NCBI GenBank assembly: GCA_031260235.1
Contig: JAIRKG010000109.1
Location: 1 to 8,143, forward strand
Direction of reading: 5' to 3'
Length of the DNA stretch: 8,143 nucleotides
DNA from: Dysgonamonadaceae bacterium
Lineage (GTDB): Bacteria; Bacteroidota; Bacteroidia; Bacteroidales; Azobacteroidaceae
Below the pieces are notes generated by a model. It saw only the letters and a program-made list of their open reading frames with translations. It made no database searches and was not told the origin of the DNA. How positions within the stretch are numbered: the stretch's first letter is position 1; each line of letters opens with the position of its first letter. Both the position numbers and the translations under genes were made by a program. This document shows, in pieces, positions 1 to 7,291 of the stretch.

Positions 1-55
1 CCCTCCCGCATCTCCTTATTATATGTTACGGAATGCGGTATCCGAAAAATAGTGT

Positions 56-63
56 TATCTTTG
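56..63 (+). promoter_or_regulatory. Bacteroidetes-type -7 box upstream of dapF
   Basis: TATCTTTG is a perfect match to the Bacteroidetes -7 consensus TAnnTTTG and lies 45 nt before the dapF ATG. No good TTG-type -33 element is seen at the expected 19-21 nt spacing; the sequence there is ATGCGG-like. If used, transcription would start near position 70 and give a leader of roughly 40 nt that is A-rich just before the ATG. The box overlaps codons that would follow the upstream GTG at 52, which argues against that start. Confidence 0.5.
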
Positions 64-108
64 TCTCCGCAAAAAAAGATTTCTCCCATACCTGTAAAAG
101 ACAATAAA

Positions 109-945
109 ATGAAATTTACTAAAATGCACGGCGCGGGAAATGATTATGTTTATATTGATTGTTTCCGCGAAAAAGTTGAAGACCCTGCGGCGTTGTCTAT
201 CCTGATCAGCGATCGCCACAAAGGTATCGGTTCAGACGGATTGGTTTTGATTATGCCTTCCGCAGTTGCGGATTTCAGGATGCGGATGTTCAATGCCGAC
301 GGTTCGGAAGCCCAGATGTGCGGAAATGCCTCGCGCTGTATCGCTAAATATGTTTATGACAAGGCTTATACCGGTAAAAAAGTGATTACACTGGAAACCA
401 GTGCGGGCATAAAAACCCTTGAAGTATTTCCCGAAAACGGGACAGTGAAAACGGTGAAAGTCGATATGGGCGAGCCGGTATTGGAAACGCGGAAAATTCC
501 CGTGATATGGAACGGTGATACGCTTATTAACCAGCCGATTGATTTTAAACATGGGAAGTATGCCGTAACCTGCGTTTCGACGGGCAATCCCCATGCCGTG
601 ATTTTCACGAAAGAAAAAGAAATTGACAGACTGGATTTGGAAAAAATCGGTACGGAAATTGAGAATCATCCGATGTTTCCGGAACGGGTGAATACGGAAT
701 TTGTTGAAATTGTGTCGCCAACCCATGCCCGGATGCGCGTTTGGGAGCGGGGAAGCGGCGAAACACTGGCTTGCGGGACGGGCGCATGTGCCGTGGAAGT
801 AGCCGCCGTTTTGAATAAAAAACTGGAACGGAAAGCCGTCATTTCCCTGTTGGGCGGCGATTTGGAACTGGAATGGAATCGGGAAAATAATCATATTTAC
901 ATGACCGGCGAGGCTGTAACGGTCTTTGAAGGCGAGTGGAATTAA
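109..945 (+). CDS. dapF: Diaminopimelate epimerase (DapF)
   Basis: This enzyme interconverts LL- and meso-diaminopimelate in the cytoplasm, giving meso-DAP for peptidoglycan and the precursor of lysine. It is cofactor-independent and uses two cysteines as acid and base. Both are visible: C71 in the MCGNASRC motif and C222 in the [10 protein letters not shown] motif. The N-terminal MHGAGNDYV block is also diagnostic, as is the GNPHAV motif near residues 160-165. The 278-residue length is normal for the family. The frame stays open upstream to a GTG at 52, but ATG 109 begins exactly where family members begin ([13 protein letters not shown]), it follows an A-rich leader, and the GTG overlaps a promoter-like box. 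dapL follows 55 nt downstream, so the two genes for consecutive steps are probably cotranscribed. Confidence 0.95.
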   Translation: MKFTKMHGAGNDYVYIDCFREKVEDPAALSILISDRHKGIGSDGLVLIMPSAVADFRMRMFNADGSEAQMCGNASRCIAKYVYDKAYTGKKVITLETSAGIKTLEVFPENGTVKTVKVDMGEPVLETRKIPVIWNGDTLINQPIDFKHGKYAVTCVSTGNPHAVIFTKEKEIDRLDLEKIGTEIENHPMFPERVNTEFVEIVSPTHARMRVWERGSGETLACGTGACAVEVAAVLNKKLERKAVISLLGGDLELEWNRENNHIYMTGEAVTVFEGEWN

Positions 946-964
946 TTATGAATTACGAATTAAG
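944..964 (+). repeat. Three copies of a 7-nt AATTANG repeat
   Basis: AATTATG, AATTACG and AATTAAG follow each other without spacing in the gap between dapF and dapL. The first copy shares two bases of the dapF stop codon. A shorter related run (TATTAAG then AATTATG) lies at 3969-3982, in the gap after the yggS-like gene. The repeat is short and A/T-rich, so chance or slippage is a real alternative. Confidence 0.5.
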
Positions 965-1000
965 AGAAGACTTGGCGTCTTTGCGTACAAACAATTTACA

Positions 1001-2197
1001 ATGATGAAAATTAATGAACATTACACAGAGATCGGCAACAATTATTTATTTGCCGAAGTAGCCGGAAAAGTCCGGGAATACAGGGGAAAACATCCCGATA
1101 AAAAAGTGATTAGCCTGGGAATCGGCGATATTACGCAGCCCATTGCGCCTGCTGTGATAGACGCTATTACCCGCGCAACACGGGAAATGGCAAAAGCCGA
1201 AACCCTGCGGGGATACGCGCCTTACGAAGGTTATGATTTTTTAGTGAACGCTATCCTGAAACACGATTTCACCGACAGGGGAATTGCCGTCGAAGCCGAT
1301 GAAATATTTATCAGCGACGGCGCTAAAAGCGATACCGGAAACATCGGCGACATACTGGGGACGGACAATCAGGTGGCAATCACAGATCCTGCCTATCCGG
1401 TTTATGTGGATACCAACCTGATGGCAGGCCGCAAAATCGAACTGTTGCCCTGTACGCCGGCGAACCAGTTTGTCCCCCCTTTCCCGAAGAAAACGGCAGA
1501 CGTTATTTACCTTTGCTATCCGAATAACCCGACGGGTACGGCTCTGACGAAAGAACAGTTGAAACCCTGGGTGGATTATGCAACCGAACACCAATCGCTG
1601 ATTCTGTTTGATGCGGCTTACGAAGCATTTGTTTCTCAGGAAAATGTGCCACACAGCATTTTCGAGATCGAAGGGGCGCGGAAAGTAGCGATTGAATTTC
1701 GGAGTTTCTCCAAAACGGCGGGATTCACCGGCTTGCGGGCAGGGTATACCGTTGTTCCCAAAGATTTGCTTGCGAAAACCGCCAGGGGCGAAACGCTTTC
1801 GCTGAACGAAATGTGGCGGCGCCGCCAATCGACCAAATTTAACGGAACGTCCTACATTATCCAGCGGGGTGCGGAAGCGGTTTATTCACCGGAAGGTTTG
1901 GCGCAAACAGGAGAAACAATCGCTTATTATATGCAGAATGCTAAAATCATTAAGGAAACTTTGGAAACTTTGAGTTTGAAATGTTACGGCGGCGTCAACG
2001 CTCCCTATATTTGGTGCCAAACACCCGGATCAACTACTTCCTGGGAGTTTTTCGATTATCTGTTAAATAATGCACAGGTAGTTGGAACGCCGGGTTCCGG
2101 TTTCGGCGCTTCGGGAGAAGGATTTTTCCGGTTTACGGCTTTCGGGAATCGGGAAGATACGCTTGAGGCTGTCGAGAGAATAAAGCAACGGATATGA
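1001..2197 (+). CDS. dapL: LL-diaminopimelate aminotransferase (DapL)
   Basis: This is a fold-type I PLP enzyme that converts tetrahydrodipicolinate directly to LL-diaminopimelate using glutamate as amino donor, bypassing the succinylase and acetylase branches. Visible family features are LGIGDITQP near residues 39-47, CYPNNPTGT at 172-180, D204 and Y207 of the DAAYEAF block (PLP ring contacts), the Schiff-base lysine K238 in [11 protein letters not shown]246, and a C-terminal FFRFTAF block whose R377 probably binds the substrate carboxylate. The 398-residue length fits DapL (about 400-410). The frame is open back to 926 inside dapF, but family similarity starts at INEHYTEIG, so ATG 1001 (or the adjacent ATG 1004) is preferred. 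Its last four bases overlap the engB start (ATGA), suggesting translational coupling. DapL rather than a generic aspartate aminotransferase is supported by the adjacent dapF. Confidence 0.93.
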   Translation: MMKINEHYTEIGNNYLFAEVAGKVREYRGKHPDKKVISLGIGDITQPIAPAVIDAITRATREMAKAETLRGYAPYEGYDFLVNAILKHDFTDRGIAVEADEIFISDGAKSDTGNIGDILGTDNQVAITDPAYPVYVDTNLMAGRKIELLPCTPANQFVPPFPKKTADVIYLCYPNNPTGTALTKEQLKPWVDYATEHQSLILFDAAYEAFVSQENVPHSIFEIEGARKVAIEFRSFSKTAGFTGLRAGYTVVPKDLLAKTARGETLSLNEMWRRRQSTKFNGTSYIIQRGAEAVYSPEGLAQTGETIAYYMQNAKIIKETLETLSLKCYGGVNAPYIWCQTPGSTTSWEFFDYLLNNAQVVGTPGSGFGASGEGFFRFTAFGNREDTLEAVERIKQRI

Positions 2198-2826
2198 ATA
2201 TCAAAAAAGCCGAATTTGTAATCAGCAACACCGATCCGGCAAAATGTCCGCAGGACGGACTGCCGGAATATGCTTTTACCGGACGTTCAAATGTCGGAAA
2301 ATCTTCTTTAATTAACATGCTGACCGGTAAAAAAGGCTTGGCAATGACTTCTTCTACACCGGGCAAAACACAATTAATCAATCATTTTCGGATTAACGAC
2401 GAATGGTATCTCGTCGATTTGCCGGGTTACGGCTATGCGCAACGGGGGAAAAAAGGACGCGAAAAAATCAGGGAGATTATTGACGACTATTTTGATAAAC
2501 GCGCAACGCTGACGTGCCTTTTCCTCTTGCTGGATTGCCGCCACGAACCGCAAAAAATTGATTTGGAGTTTATCACGCGCTTAGGCGAAAGTGAAATTCC
2601 ATTTGCGATTGTTTTCACTAAAACAGATAAGATTTCTTCAACAAAATTGAAGGAAAATACCGGCGCCTATAAAGCCAAACTGATGGAAACATGGGAGGAA
2701 CTTCCGCCTGTTTTTACTTCTTCTTCCGAGAAAAAAACGGGGAGAGAGGAAATTTTGAATTATATAGAAGACGTTAATCAGATGATGTGCAACTACACAT
2801 CCTTGAAAAAACAACAATATCAATAA
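2194..2826 (+). CDS. engB: Ribosome biogenesis GTPase EngB (YihA/YsxC)
   Basis: This is a small cytoplasmic TRAFAC-class GTPase that assists assembly of the large ribosomal subunit and is essential in many bacteria. All G motifs are present: G1 GRSNVGKSS at residues 30-38, the switch I threonine in SSTPGKTQ (T55 or T59), G3 DLPGYGYA from D75, G4 TKTDK at 142-146, and a G5-like TSSSEK at 175-180. The PGYGYA sequence after G3 is characteristic of EngB rather than Era or EngA. It is a single-domain protein of 210 residues, usual for the family. The ATG overlaps the dapL TGA as ATGA, so the start is well fixed and translation is likely coupled. The next gene begins after a 31-nt A/T-rich gap. Confidence 0.95.
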   Translation: MNIKKAEFVISNTDPAKCPQDGLPEYAFTGRSNVGKSSLINMLTGKKGLAMTSSTPGKTQLINHFRINDEWYLVDLPGYGYAQRGKKGREKIREIIDDYFDKRATLTCLFLLLDCRHEPQKIDLEFITRLGESEIPFAIVFTKTDKISSTKLKENTGAYKAKLMETWEELPPVFTSSSEKKTGREEILNYIEDVNQMMCNYTSLKKQQYQ

Positions 2827-2857
2827 TTCATACTGCTAATTAAATCTCAATTAAATT

Positions 2858-3307
2858 ATGAGTTGGTTCGAATGTAAAATCTCTTATGAGAAAATGATGG
2901 AAAATGGGGCGCAAAAACGAGTAACAGAGCCTTATTTGGTTGACGCCCTCTCGTTTACGGAAGCGGAAGCGCGAATTATCGAAGAAATGAAACCCTATAT
3001 CAGCGGCGAATTTACGGTTGCCGACATCAAAAGGTCGCGGATTGCAGAACTGTTTACCAACGAAAACGGCGACCGGTATTATAGATTCAAAATCGTTTTT
3101 GTTTCGCTGGACGAAAAAAGCGGCGCCGAAAAAAAGACCTCCGTCGCAATGTTAGCCCAAGCTTCGGATTTGAAAGAGGCTATCGCAGTGCTTGAAAACG
3201 GCATGAAAGGAACGATTGCCGATTATACTGTTGCTTCCGTTGTTGAAACGATGATTTTGGATATTTTCCCGTTTTCTCCCGAAAAAAGAAGTAATGAACG
3301 TAGTTGA
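2858..3307 (+). CDS. DUF4494-type conserved protein of unknown function
   Basis: This soluble-looking protein of 149 residues has no signal peptide or membrane segment. I recognise the N-terminal pattern (MSWFECK, then VTEPYLVDALSFTEAEARI at about residues 22-40) as the DUF4494 family, which I know only from Bacteroidetes and for which no function is established. The chain is acidic and rich in lysine and glutamate, with predicted alternating strand and helix. Its SFTEAEARI and EAIAVLENGM segments look helical, and the YYRFKIVFVSLDE segment looks like a strand. No catalytic motif is evident. It ends 14 nt inside the following yggS-like gene, so the two are probably coupled. Position between a ribosome-assembly GTPase and a PLP-homeostasis factor suggests a housekeeping role, but this is only inference from neighbours. 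Confidence 0.8.
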   Translation: MSWFECKISYEKMMENGAQKRVTEPYLVDALSFTEAEARIIEEMKPYISGEFTVADIKRSRIAELFTNENGDRYYRFKIVFVSLDEKSGAEKKTSVAMLAQASDLKEAIAVLENGMKGTIADYTVASVVETMILDIFPFSPEKRSNERS

Positions 3308-3959
3308 AAACCTTCGGAAAATAAAGGAAACGCTGCCCGAAAATGTTCGCCTGACTGCCGTTTCAAAGTTTCACTCCGAATCCGTTTTGATGGAAGCGTA
3401 CGGCGCAGGTCAGCATATTTTCGGGGAAAACCACGCGCAGGAAATGGTTCCGAAATACGAACATCTGCCGAAGGATATTGAATGGCACTTTATCGGACAT
3501 TTGCAGGCGAATAAAATCAAACTCATCGCGCCGTTTGTCCATACGATACAAAGCGTCGATAGCCTGCGCCTTTTGGAAGAAATCAACCGGTGTGCCGGAA
3601 AACATAACCGGAAAATTAATGTTTTGCTCCAAATCCACATTGCACAGGAAGCGCATAAATTCGGATTCCTTTATGAAGACATCGAAAAACTGCTGAACGA
3701 AAGAGCTTTCGATGCTTTGGAACATATCCGGATTACAGGTTTGATGGGGATGGCAACTTTTACCGGCGACGAGCGGCAAATTCGCCGCGAATTTAGCGGC
3801 TTGCATACTTTTTTCACGAAAATCAAGAAGATTTATTTAGCGGGAAATCATTTTTTCAACGAATTATCTATGGGTATGAGCAACGATTATCTCATTGCCG
3901 TTGAAGAAGGCAGTACTATGGTGAGGATTGGAGGGAAGATATTTGGGAGAAGAATATGA
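3294..3959 (+). CDS. YggS/PLPBP-family pyridoxal phosphate-binding protein
   Basis: This is a cytoplasmic single-domain TIM-barrel protein of the YggS/PROSC family. It binds PLP but has no demonstrated enzyme activity, and it buffers free PLP and amino-acid homeostasis. Seen in the sequence are the PLP lysine K25 in LTAVSKF, GENHAQE at residues 44-50, WHFIGHLQANK at 64-74, the ITGLMGMAT strand near 147-155, the phosphate-site motif LSMGMSNDY at 191-199, and a C-terminal RIGGKIFGRR. The 221-residue length is typical. ATG 3294 overlaps the preceding gene by 14 nt; the family N-terminus (ENLRKIKETLPENVRLTAVSK) begins right there, which supports the start. Sitting downstream of dapL, itself a PLP enzyme, is suggestive but not evidence of a functional link. 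Alanine racemase, a fold relative, is excluded by length and motifs. Confidence 0.92.
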   Translation: MNVVENLRKIKETLPENVRLTAVSKFHSESVLMEAYGAGQHIFGENHAQEMVPKYEHLPKDIEWHFIGHLQANKIKLIAPFVHTIQSVDSLRLLEEINRCAGKHNRKINVLLQIHIAQEAHKFGFLYEDIEKLLNERAFDALEHIRITGLMGMATFTGDERQIRREFSGLHTFFTKIKKIYLAGNHFFNELSMGMSNDYLIAVEEGSTMVRIGGKIFGRRI

Positions 3960-4015
3960 GAACTGAAATATTAAGAATTATGAAAAAAGGGATCGGTATC
4001 GAGGGAGAAAAGGAA

Positions 4016-4023
4016 TAAATTTG
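4016..4023 (+). promoter_or_regulatory. -7-like box directly before the FtsX-like permease
   Basis: TAAATTTG matches the Bacteroidetes -7 consensus TAnnTTTG perfectly, but no TTG-type -33 element lies 19-21 nt upstream. It ends only 8 nt before the ATG at 4032. Use of this box would therefore give a leaderless or nearly leaderless transcript. A chance match in A/T-rich DNA is possible. Confidence 0.3.
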
Positions 4024-4031
4024 CTGTAACA

Positions 4032-5276
4032 ATGTCCGAATTTTTTATAGCCCACAGGATTTTCAAAAACAGAGAAGGAGAAAAAAACATTTCACCTCCC
4101 GCTGTTCACGTAGCCGTAATCAGCATGGCACTTGGACTGGCTGTCATGATTTTGTCGGTTGCAATCGTTGTCGGATTCAAGAAGGAAGTGCGGAACAAAG
4201 TGATCGGTTTTGGCTCGCATATTCAAATCACAAACTTCAACAGTAATTCTTTTTACGAAATGAACCCGATTGCGGTCGGCGATACATTATTCAAGATACT
4301 GCAAAATTATCCCAATATTTCCCATGTTCAACGATTTTCGACCAAACCGGGCATAATCAAAACAGGCGAAAATTCGCAAGGCGTAGTTTTCAAGGGCGTC
4401 GACGAAAATTACGATTGGGATTTTTTCAAACAAAACCTCATAGAAGGCAATATCCCGAATATCCGCCCCGATTCGACAACGACCGATATTCTTATTTCCA
4501 AGAAAATTGCCGACAAACTCTTCTTAAAATTAGGCGATTCTTTTCTTGCCTATTTTGTCCGGCAAAACGACGTAAGCCCGCGGAAATTCCATATTACGGG
4601 CGTCTATCAAACCAATTTTTCGGATTACGACAAGTTGTTTATCTTTATCGACATCAAACAAATAAGGCGCATCAACCAGTGGGACGCCGATATGGCGAGC
4701 GGTATGGAATTAATCGTGAAAGATTACGAACAACTGGAAGAAACAACCGATGCACTTTATTTCGATATGCAAAGCCGCACCGACCGTTTGGGAAATACCT
4801 TTTACACTTGTTCAATCGAGCAGTTAAACGCACCGCTTTTCGCATGGTTGGATGTATTGGACATGAATGTAGTCGTTATTTTAATCCTTATGATTATCGT
4901 CGCAAGTTTTTCCATGATTTCGGGTTTGCTTATCATTATTCTTGAACGTGCAAATATGATAGGCATCTTGAAGGCTTTGGGCGGAAACAATGCAAGTATC
5001 CGTAAAATTTTCCTTTATATGTCTACTTTTCTGATTGGTAAAGGACTATTCTGGGGCAATCTGATTGCGCTTTCCGTCTGTTTTATTCAAAAATACACCG
5101 GCGCCTTCAAACTCAATCCCGAAACATATATTCTTTCCGAAGTCCCTGTTGAAATCAACTGGGTCTCCATTTGTTTAATCAATTTTGGAACACTTGTCAT
5201 TACGTTATTATTACTGATTGTACCTTCCTGTATGGTTGCTAAAATTTCGCCGGCGAAAACAATCCGATTTGAATAA
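4032..5276 (+). CDS. FtsX/LolC-LolE-like ABC transporter permease
   Basis: This is an inner-membrane permease subunit of a MacB/LolCDE-type ABC system, 414 residues long, the size of LolC and LolE. Topology is clear. A short cytoplasmic N-terminus (SEFFIAHRIF) precedes TM1 at about 27-49, followed by a large periplasmic domain at about 50-275. Then come TM2 at 279-303, the coupling region ERANMIGILKALGGNNASI at 305-323, TM3 at about 327-352, and TM4 at about 376-399. The ending is ISPAKTIRFE, typical for FtsX-fold permeases. In LolCDE such proteins extract lipoproteins from the inner membrane for the LolA carrier; the LolE-like length suggests this, but the substrate cannot be read from sequence. 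The required ATPase (LolD-like) is not in the window. It starts 72 nt after the yggS-like gene and may have its own start site. Confidence 0.85.
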   Translation: MSEFFIAHRIFKNREGEKNISPPAVHVAVISMALGLAVMILSVAIVVGFKKEVRNKVIGFGSHIQITNFNSNSFYEMNPIAVGDTLFKILQNYPNISHVQRFSTKPGIIKTGENSQGVVFKGVDENYDWDFFKQNLIEGNIPNIRPDSTTTDILISKKIADKLFLKLGDSFLAYFVRQNDVSPRKFHITGVYQTNFSDYDKLFIFIDIKQIRRINQWDADMASGMELIVKDYEQLEETTDALYFDMQSRTDRLGNTFYTCSIEQLNAPLFAWLDVLDMNVVVILILMIIVASFSMISGLLIIILERANMIGILKALGGNNASIRKIFLYMSTFLIGKGLFWGNLIALSVCFIQKYTGAFKLNPETYILSEVPVEINWVSICLINFGTLVITLLLLIVPSCMVAKISPAKTIRFE

Positions 5277-5324
5277 ATTTTTATATTTCGTACAAATTTG
5301 CGCATCCGTTGCGTTTCCCCACCC

Positions 5325-5359
5325 CACCGCCCCCGTCATTGCTTCGCGGCTCGCAATCC
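5325..5359 (+). repeat. GC-rich palindromic intergenic repeat, copy 1
   Basis: A C-rich block (CACCGCCCCCGTC) is followed by ATTGC (5338-5342) and GCAAT (5353-5357), an inverted pair around a 10-nt loop containing GCGGC, and ends in AATCC. A related unit in the same orientation lies at 7928-7974. Shared parts are CACCGCCCC, CGTCA, a GC-rich core with GCGGC, and GCAATCC, with a T-run 15-20 nt further on. The block stands out from the A/T-rich flanks and lies between two genes. Short dispersed repeats of the GTCATTGC...GCAATCC kind recur in many bacterial genomes; their role is unknown. Confidence 0.55.
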
Positions 5360-5361
5360 CA

Positions 5362-5393
5362 TTTGGAAAACACGGGTTTTTCATGTAATTTTG
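5362..5393 (+). promoter_or_regulatory. Promoter of the MsbA-like exporter gene
   Basis: A -33 element TTTG at 5362-5365 and a perfect -7 box TAATTTTG at 5386-5393 are separated by 20 nt, matching the Bacteroidetes housekeeping promoter (TTTG, 19-21 nt, TAnnTTTG). The expected start site is near 5400, leaving about 20 nt of A/T-rich leader before ATG 5421. This is the best complete promoter in the window. It begins three bases after intergenic repeat copy 1. Confidence 0.65.
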
Positions 5394-5420
5394 CAACTAA
5401 TAACAGATAATTTTATTTAG

Positions 5421-7262
5421 ATGAACGAAATTCTCCTTCTATTCAAACGGTTTATCCATCCATATAAGCGTTTTTTAGGGCTGAGCATCATCATGAATAT
5501 ACTGTCGGCTTTTCTGAGTTTACTCACCTTTGTGATTCTCAAACCGATATTGGAGATACTTTTCAAAATCAGTGAAACCGTTTACGAATACATGCCGGTT
5601 GACGTTTGTTCATTTGAGTTTTGGCGTCATGCCGGCGAAACCCTCAAAAACAATTTTTTCTGGTATATTTCGCAGCATATCCATCAATACGAGGCGACTG
5701 CCGCTCTGTTTGTTCTGGCGCTGTATCTGGTTTTGGCGACCGTTTTGCGAACGACGACCATGTATCTGGCCGCTTTCTTCATGACGCCCATTCGCACGGG
5801 AGTTGTACGCGACATCCGGAATCAGGTCAACGATAAAATCATTTCGTTGCCGCTTTCGTTTTTTTCCGAAGAAAGGAAAGGCGATATTTTGGCTCGCATT
5901 TTCGGCGATGTGAATGAAATAGAAGTTTCGGTGATGAGTTCGCTGGACATGCTTTTCAAAAATCCCATTTTAATTATCATATATCTGCTTGGAATGTTTG
6001 CGCTCAGTTGGCAACTCACGCTTTTTGTTGTAATTTTACTTCCAGCAGCCGGTTACGTGATGGGGTATATTGGAAAACAACTCCGAAAAACCTCTTTTAT
6101 CGGGCAACAACAGTGGGGATTGCTGATGTCGCAAATTGAAGAAACTTTGGGCGGATTGCGGATTATCAAGGCTTTTAATGCCGAAAAAAAGATTTCCGAC
6201 CGTTTTCACGCTACCAACGAGACTTTCAGGAAAATAACCGCCCTGATTTTTAACCGACAGCAACTGGCGCATCCAATGAGTGAATTGTTGGGTACAATTA
6301 CCATTGCCATTGTATTGTGGTATGGCGGCTCCCTGATTTTACACGAAAACAGTTCTATTGACGGCGCTTCGTTCATTGTTTTCTTAACGATTTTTTATTT
6401 GCTGATTAATCCTGCCAAAGACCTGTCCAAATCGGTATATTCCATCCAAAAAGGCTTGGCTTCTTTGGAAAGGGTGGACAAAATCCTGAAAGCCGAATCG
6501 AATGTTACAGATCCGGAACACCCCGTGTCGATTGCCCTGAACGATAAAATCGAATACGAAAACGTTTGGTTTAAATACAAGGAAAATTGGGTGATTAAAG
6601 GCGTAAACATGACCATTTCCAAAGGGAAAACCATTGCCCTGGTCGGCCAGTCGGGTTCCGGGAAATCAACAATGGCCGATTTATTGCCGCGATTTTATGA
6701 CGTTCAAGAGGGAAGCATCCGCATTGACGGCGTGAACGTCAGAAACGCCAAAGTACACGATATTCGCCGGATGATGGGAATTGTCAATCAGGAAGCGATT
6801 TTGTTTAACGACACATTTTTCAATAACATCGCCTTTGGCGTGGAAAATGCAACGCAGGCGCAGGTGGAGGAAGCGGCGAAAATTGCTAATGCTCACGAAT
6901 TTATCATTGCTTCCGGCGAAGGCTACCAAACGAATATCGGCGACAGAGGCTGTAAATTGTCGGGCGGGCAGCGGCAACGAATCAGCATTGCCCGCGCAGT
7001 GTTGAAAAATCCGCCCATATTGATTTTGGACGAAGCCACCTCCGCTTTGGACATCGAATCCGAACGCATGGTGCAGGACGCTTTAGACCGGTTGATGCAG
7101 AACCGGACAACCTTAGTTATTGCTCATCGGCTTTCTACAATCAAACATGCCGACTTAATCTGCGTCATGCACGAGGGAGAAATTGTGGAATGGGGGACAC
7201 ATTCGGAATTGTTGGCTAAGAACGGATATTTTAGTCGGTTGTGTGAGGTGCAGGCGTTTTAA
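5421..7262 (+). CDS. MsbA-like ABC exporter, fused membrane and ATPase domains
   Basis: This is a half-size type IV ABC exporter of 613 residues expected to work as a homodimer in the inner membrane. The membrane domain covers about 1-350: TM1 near 18-40, TM2 near 93-121, TM3-TM4 near 181-216, and TM5-TM6 near 288-330. The ATPase domain has every motif: Walker A GQSGSGKST at 409-417 (K415), Q-loop Q457, signature LSGGQRQ at 513-519, Walker B LILDEATSALD with D537 and catalytic E538, and H-loop H569. The MsbA/lipid-A flippase subfamily is the closest I recognise, but drug or peptide exporters share these motifs, so the substrate is open. The segment between TM1 and TM2 (about 41-92) is longer than in E. 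coli MsbA. It has its own promoter and converges on the chromate-transporter gene with 29 nt between the stops. Confidence 0.93.
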   Translation: MNEILLLFKRFIHPYKRFLGLSIIMNILSAFLSLLTFVILKPILEILFKISETVYEYMPVDVCSFEFWRHAGETLKNNFFWYISQHIHQYEATAALFVLALYLVLATVLRTTTMYLAAFFMTPIRTGVVRDIRNQVNDKIISLPLSFFSEERKGDILARIFGDVNEIEVSVMSSLDMLFKNPILIIIYLLGMFALSWQLTLFVVILLPAAGYVMGYIGKQLRKTSFIGQQQWGLLMSQIEETLGGLRIIKAFNAEKKISDRFHATNETFRKITALIFNRQQLAHPMSELLGTITIAIVLWYGGSLILHENSSIDGASFIVFLTIFYLLINPAKDLSKSVYSIQKGLASLERVDKILKAESNVTDPEHPVSIALNDKIEYENVWFKYKENWVIKGVNMTISKGKTIALVGQSGSGKSTMADLLPRFYDVQEGSIRIDGVNVRNAKVHDIRRMMGIVNQEAILFNDTFFNNIAFGVENATQAQVEEAAKIANAHEFIIASGEGYQTNIGDRGCKLSGGQRQRISIARAVLKNPPILILDEATSALDIESERMVQDALDRLMQNRTTLVIAHRLSTIKHADLICVMHEGEIVEWGTHSELLAKNGYFSRLCEVQAF

Positions 7263-7291
7263 AGTCTTGTTTGTTAACGCCTATCAATTTA

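Noticed and set aside
1..52. Possible tail of an upstream plus-strand gene ending at TAG 50-52 (ending ...[11 protein letters not shown])
   Set aside because: It is only 16 codons, and the other two plus-strand frames are also open here, so coding cannot be shown from this fragment.
52..108. GTG 52 as a longer start for dapF, adding 19 residues
   Set aside because: The extension has no resemblance to DapF N-termini, overlaps a perfect -7 promoter box at 56-63, and ATG 109 matches the family start.
232..894. Long antisense open frame of 220 codons opposite dapF
   Set aside because: It lies wholly opposite a well-supported gene, has no recognisable domain and an odd Phe/His/Asn-rich composition typical of antisense shadow frames.
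926..1000. TTG 926 as a longer dapL start overlapping dapF
   Set aside because: The added 25 residues are encoded by dapF coding sequence and the 7-nt repeat and do not look like DapL; similarity begins at the ATG pair 1001/1004.
1241..1828. Antisense open frame of 195 codons opposite dapL
   Set aside because: It sits entirely within dapL on the other strand, with no motif and no promoter; explained by dapL codon usage.
4415..4945. Plus-strand 176-codon frame inside the FtsX-like permease gene
   Set aside because: It is Arg/Tyr-rich without any motif and out of frame with a clear four-helix permease spanning the same DNA.
5353..5380. Intrinsic terminator after the FtsX-like gene (CCC...GGG followed by five T)
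   Set aside because: Only three pairs can form in the stem, too weak to call a terminator.
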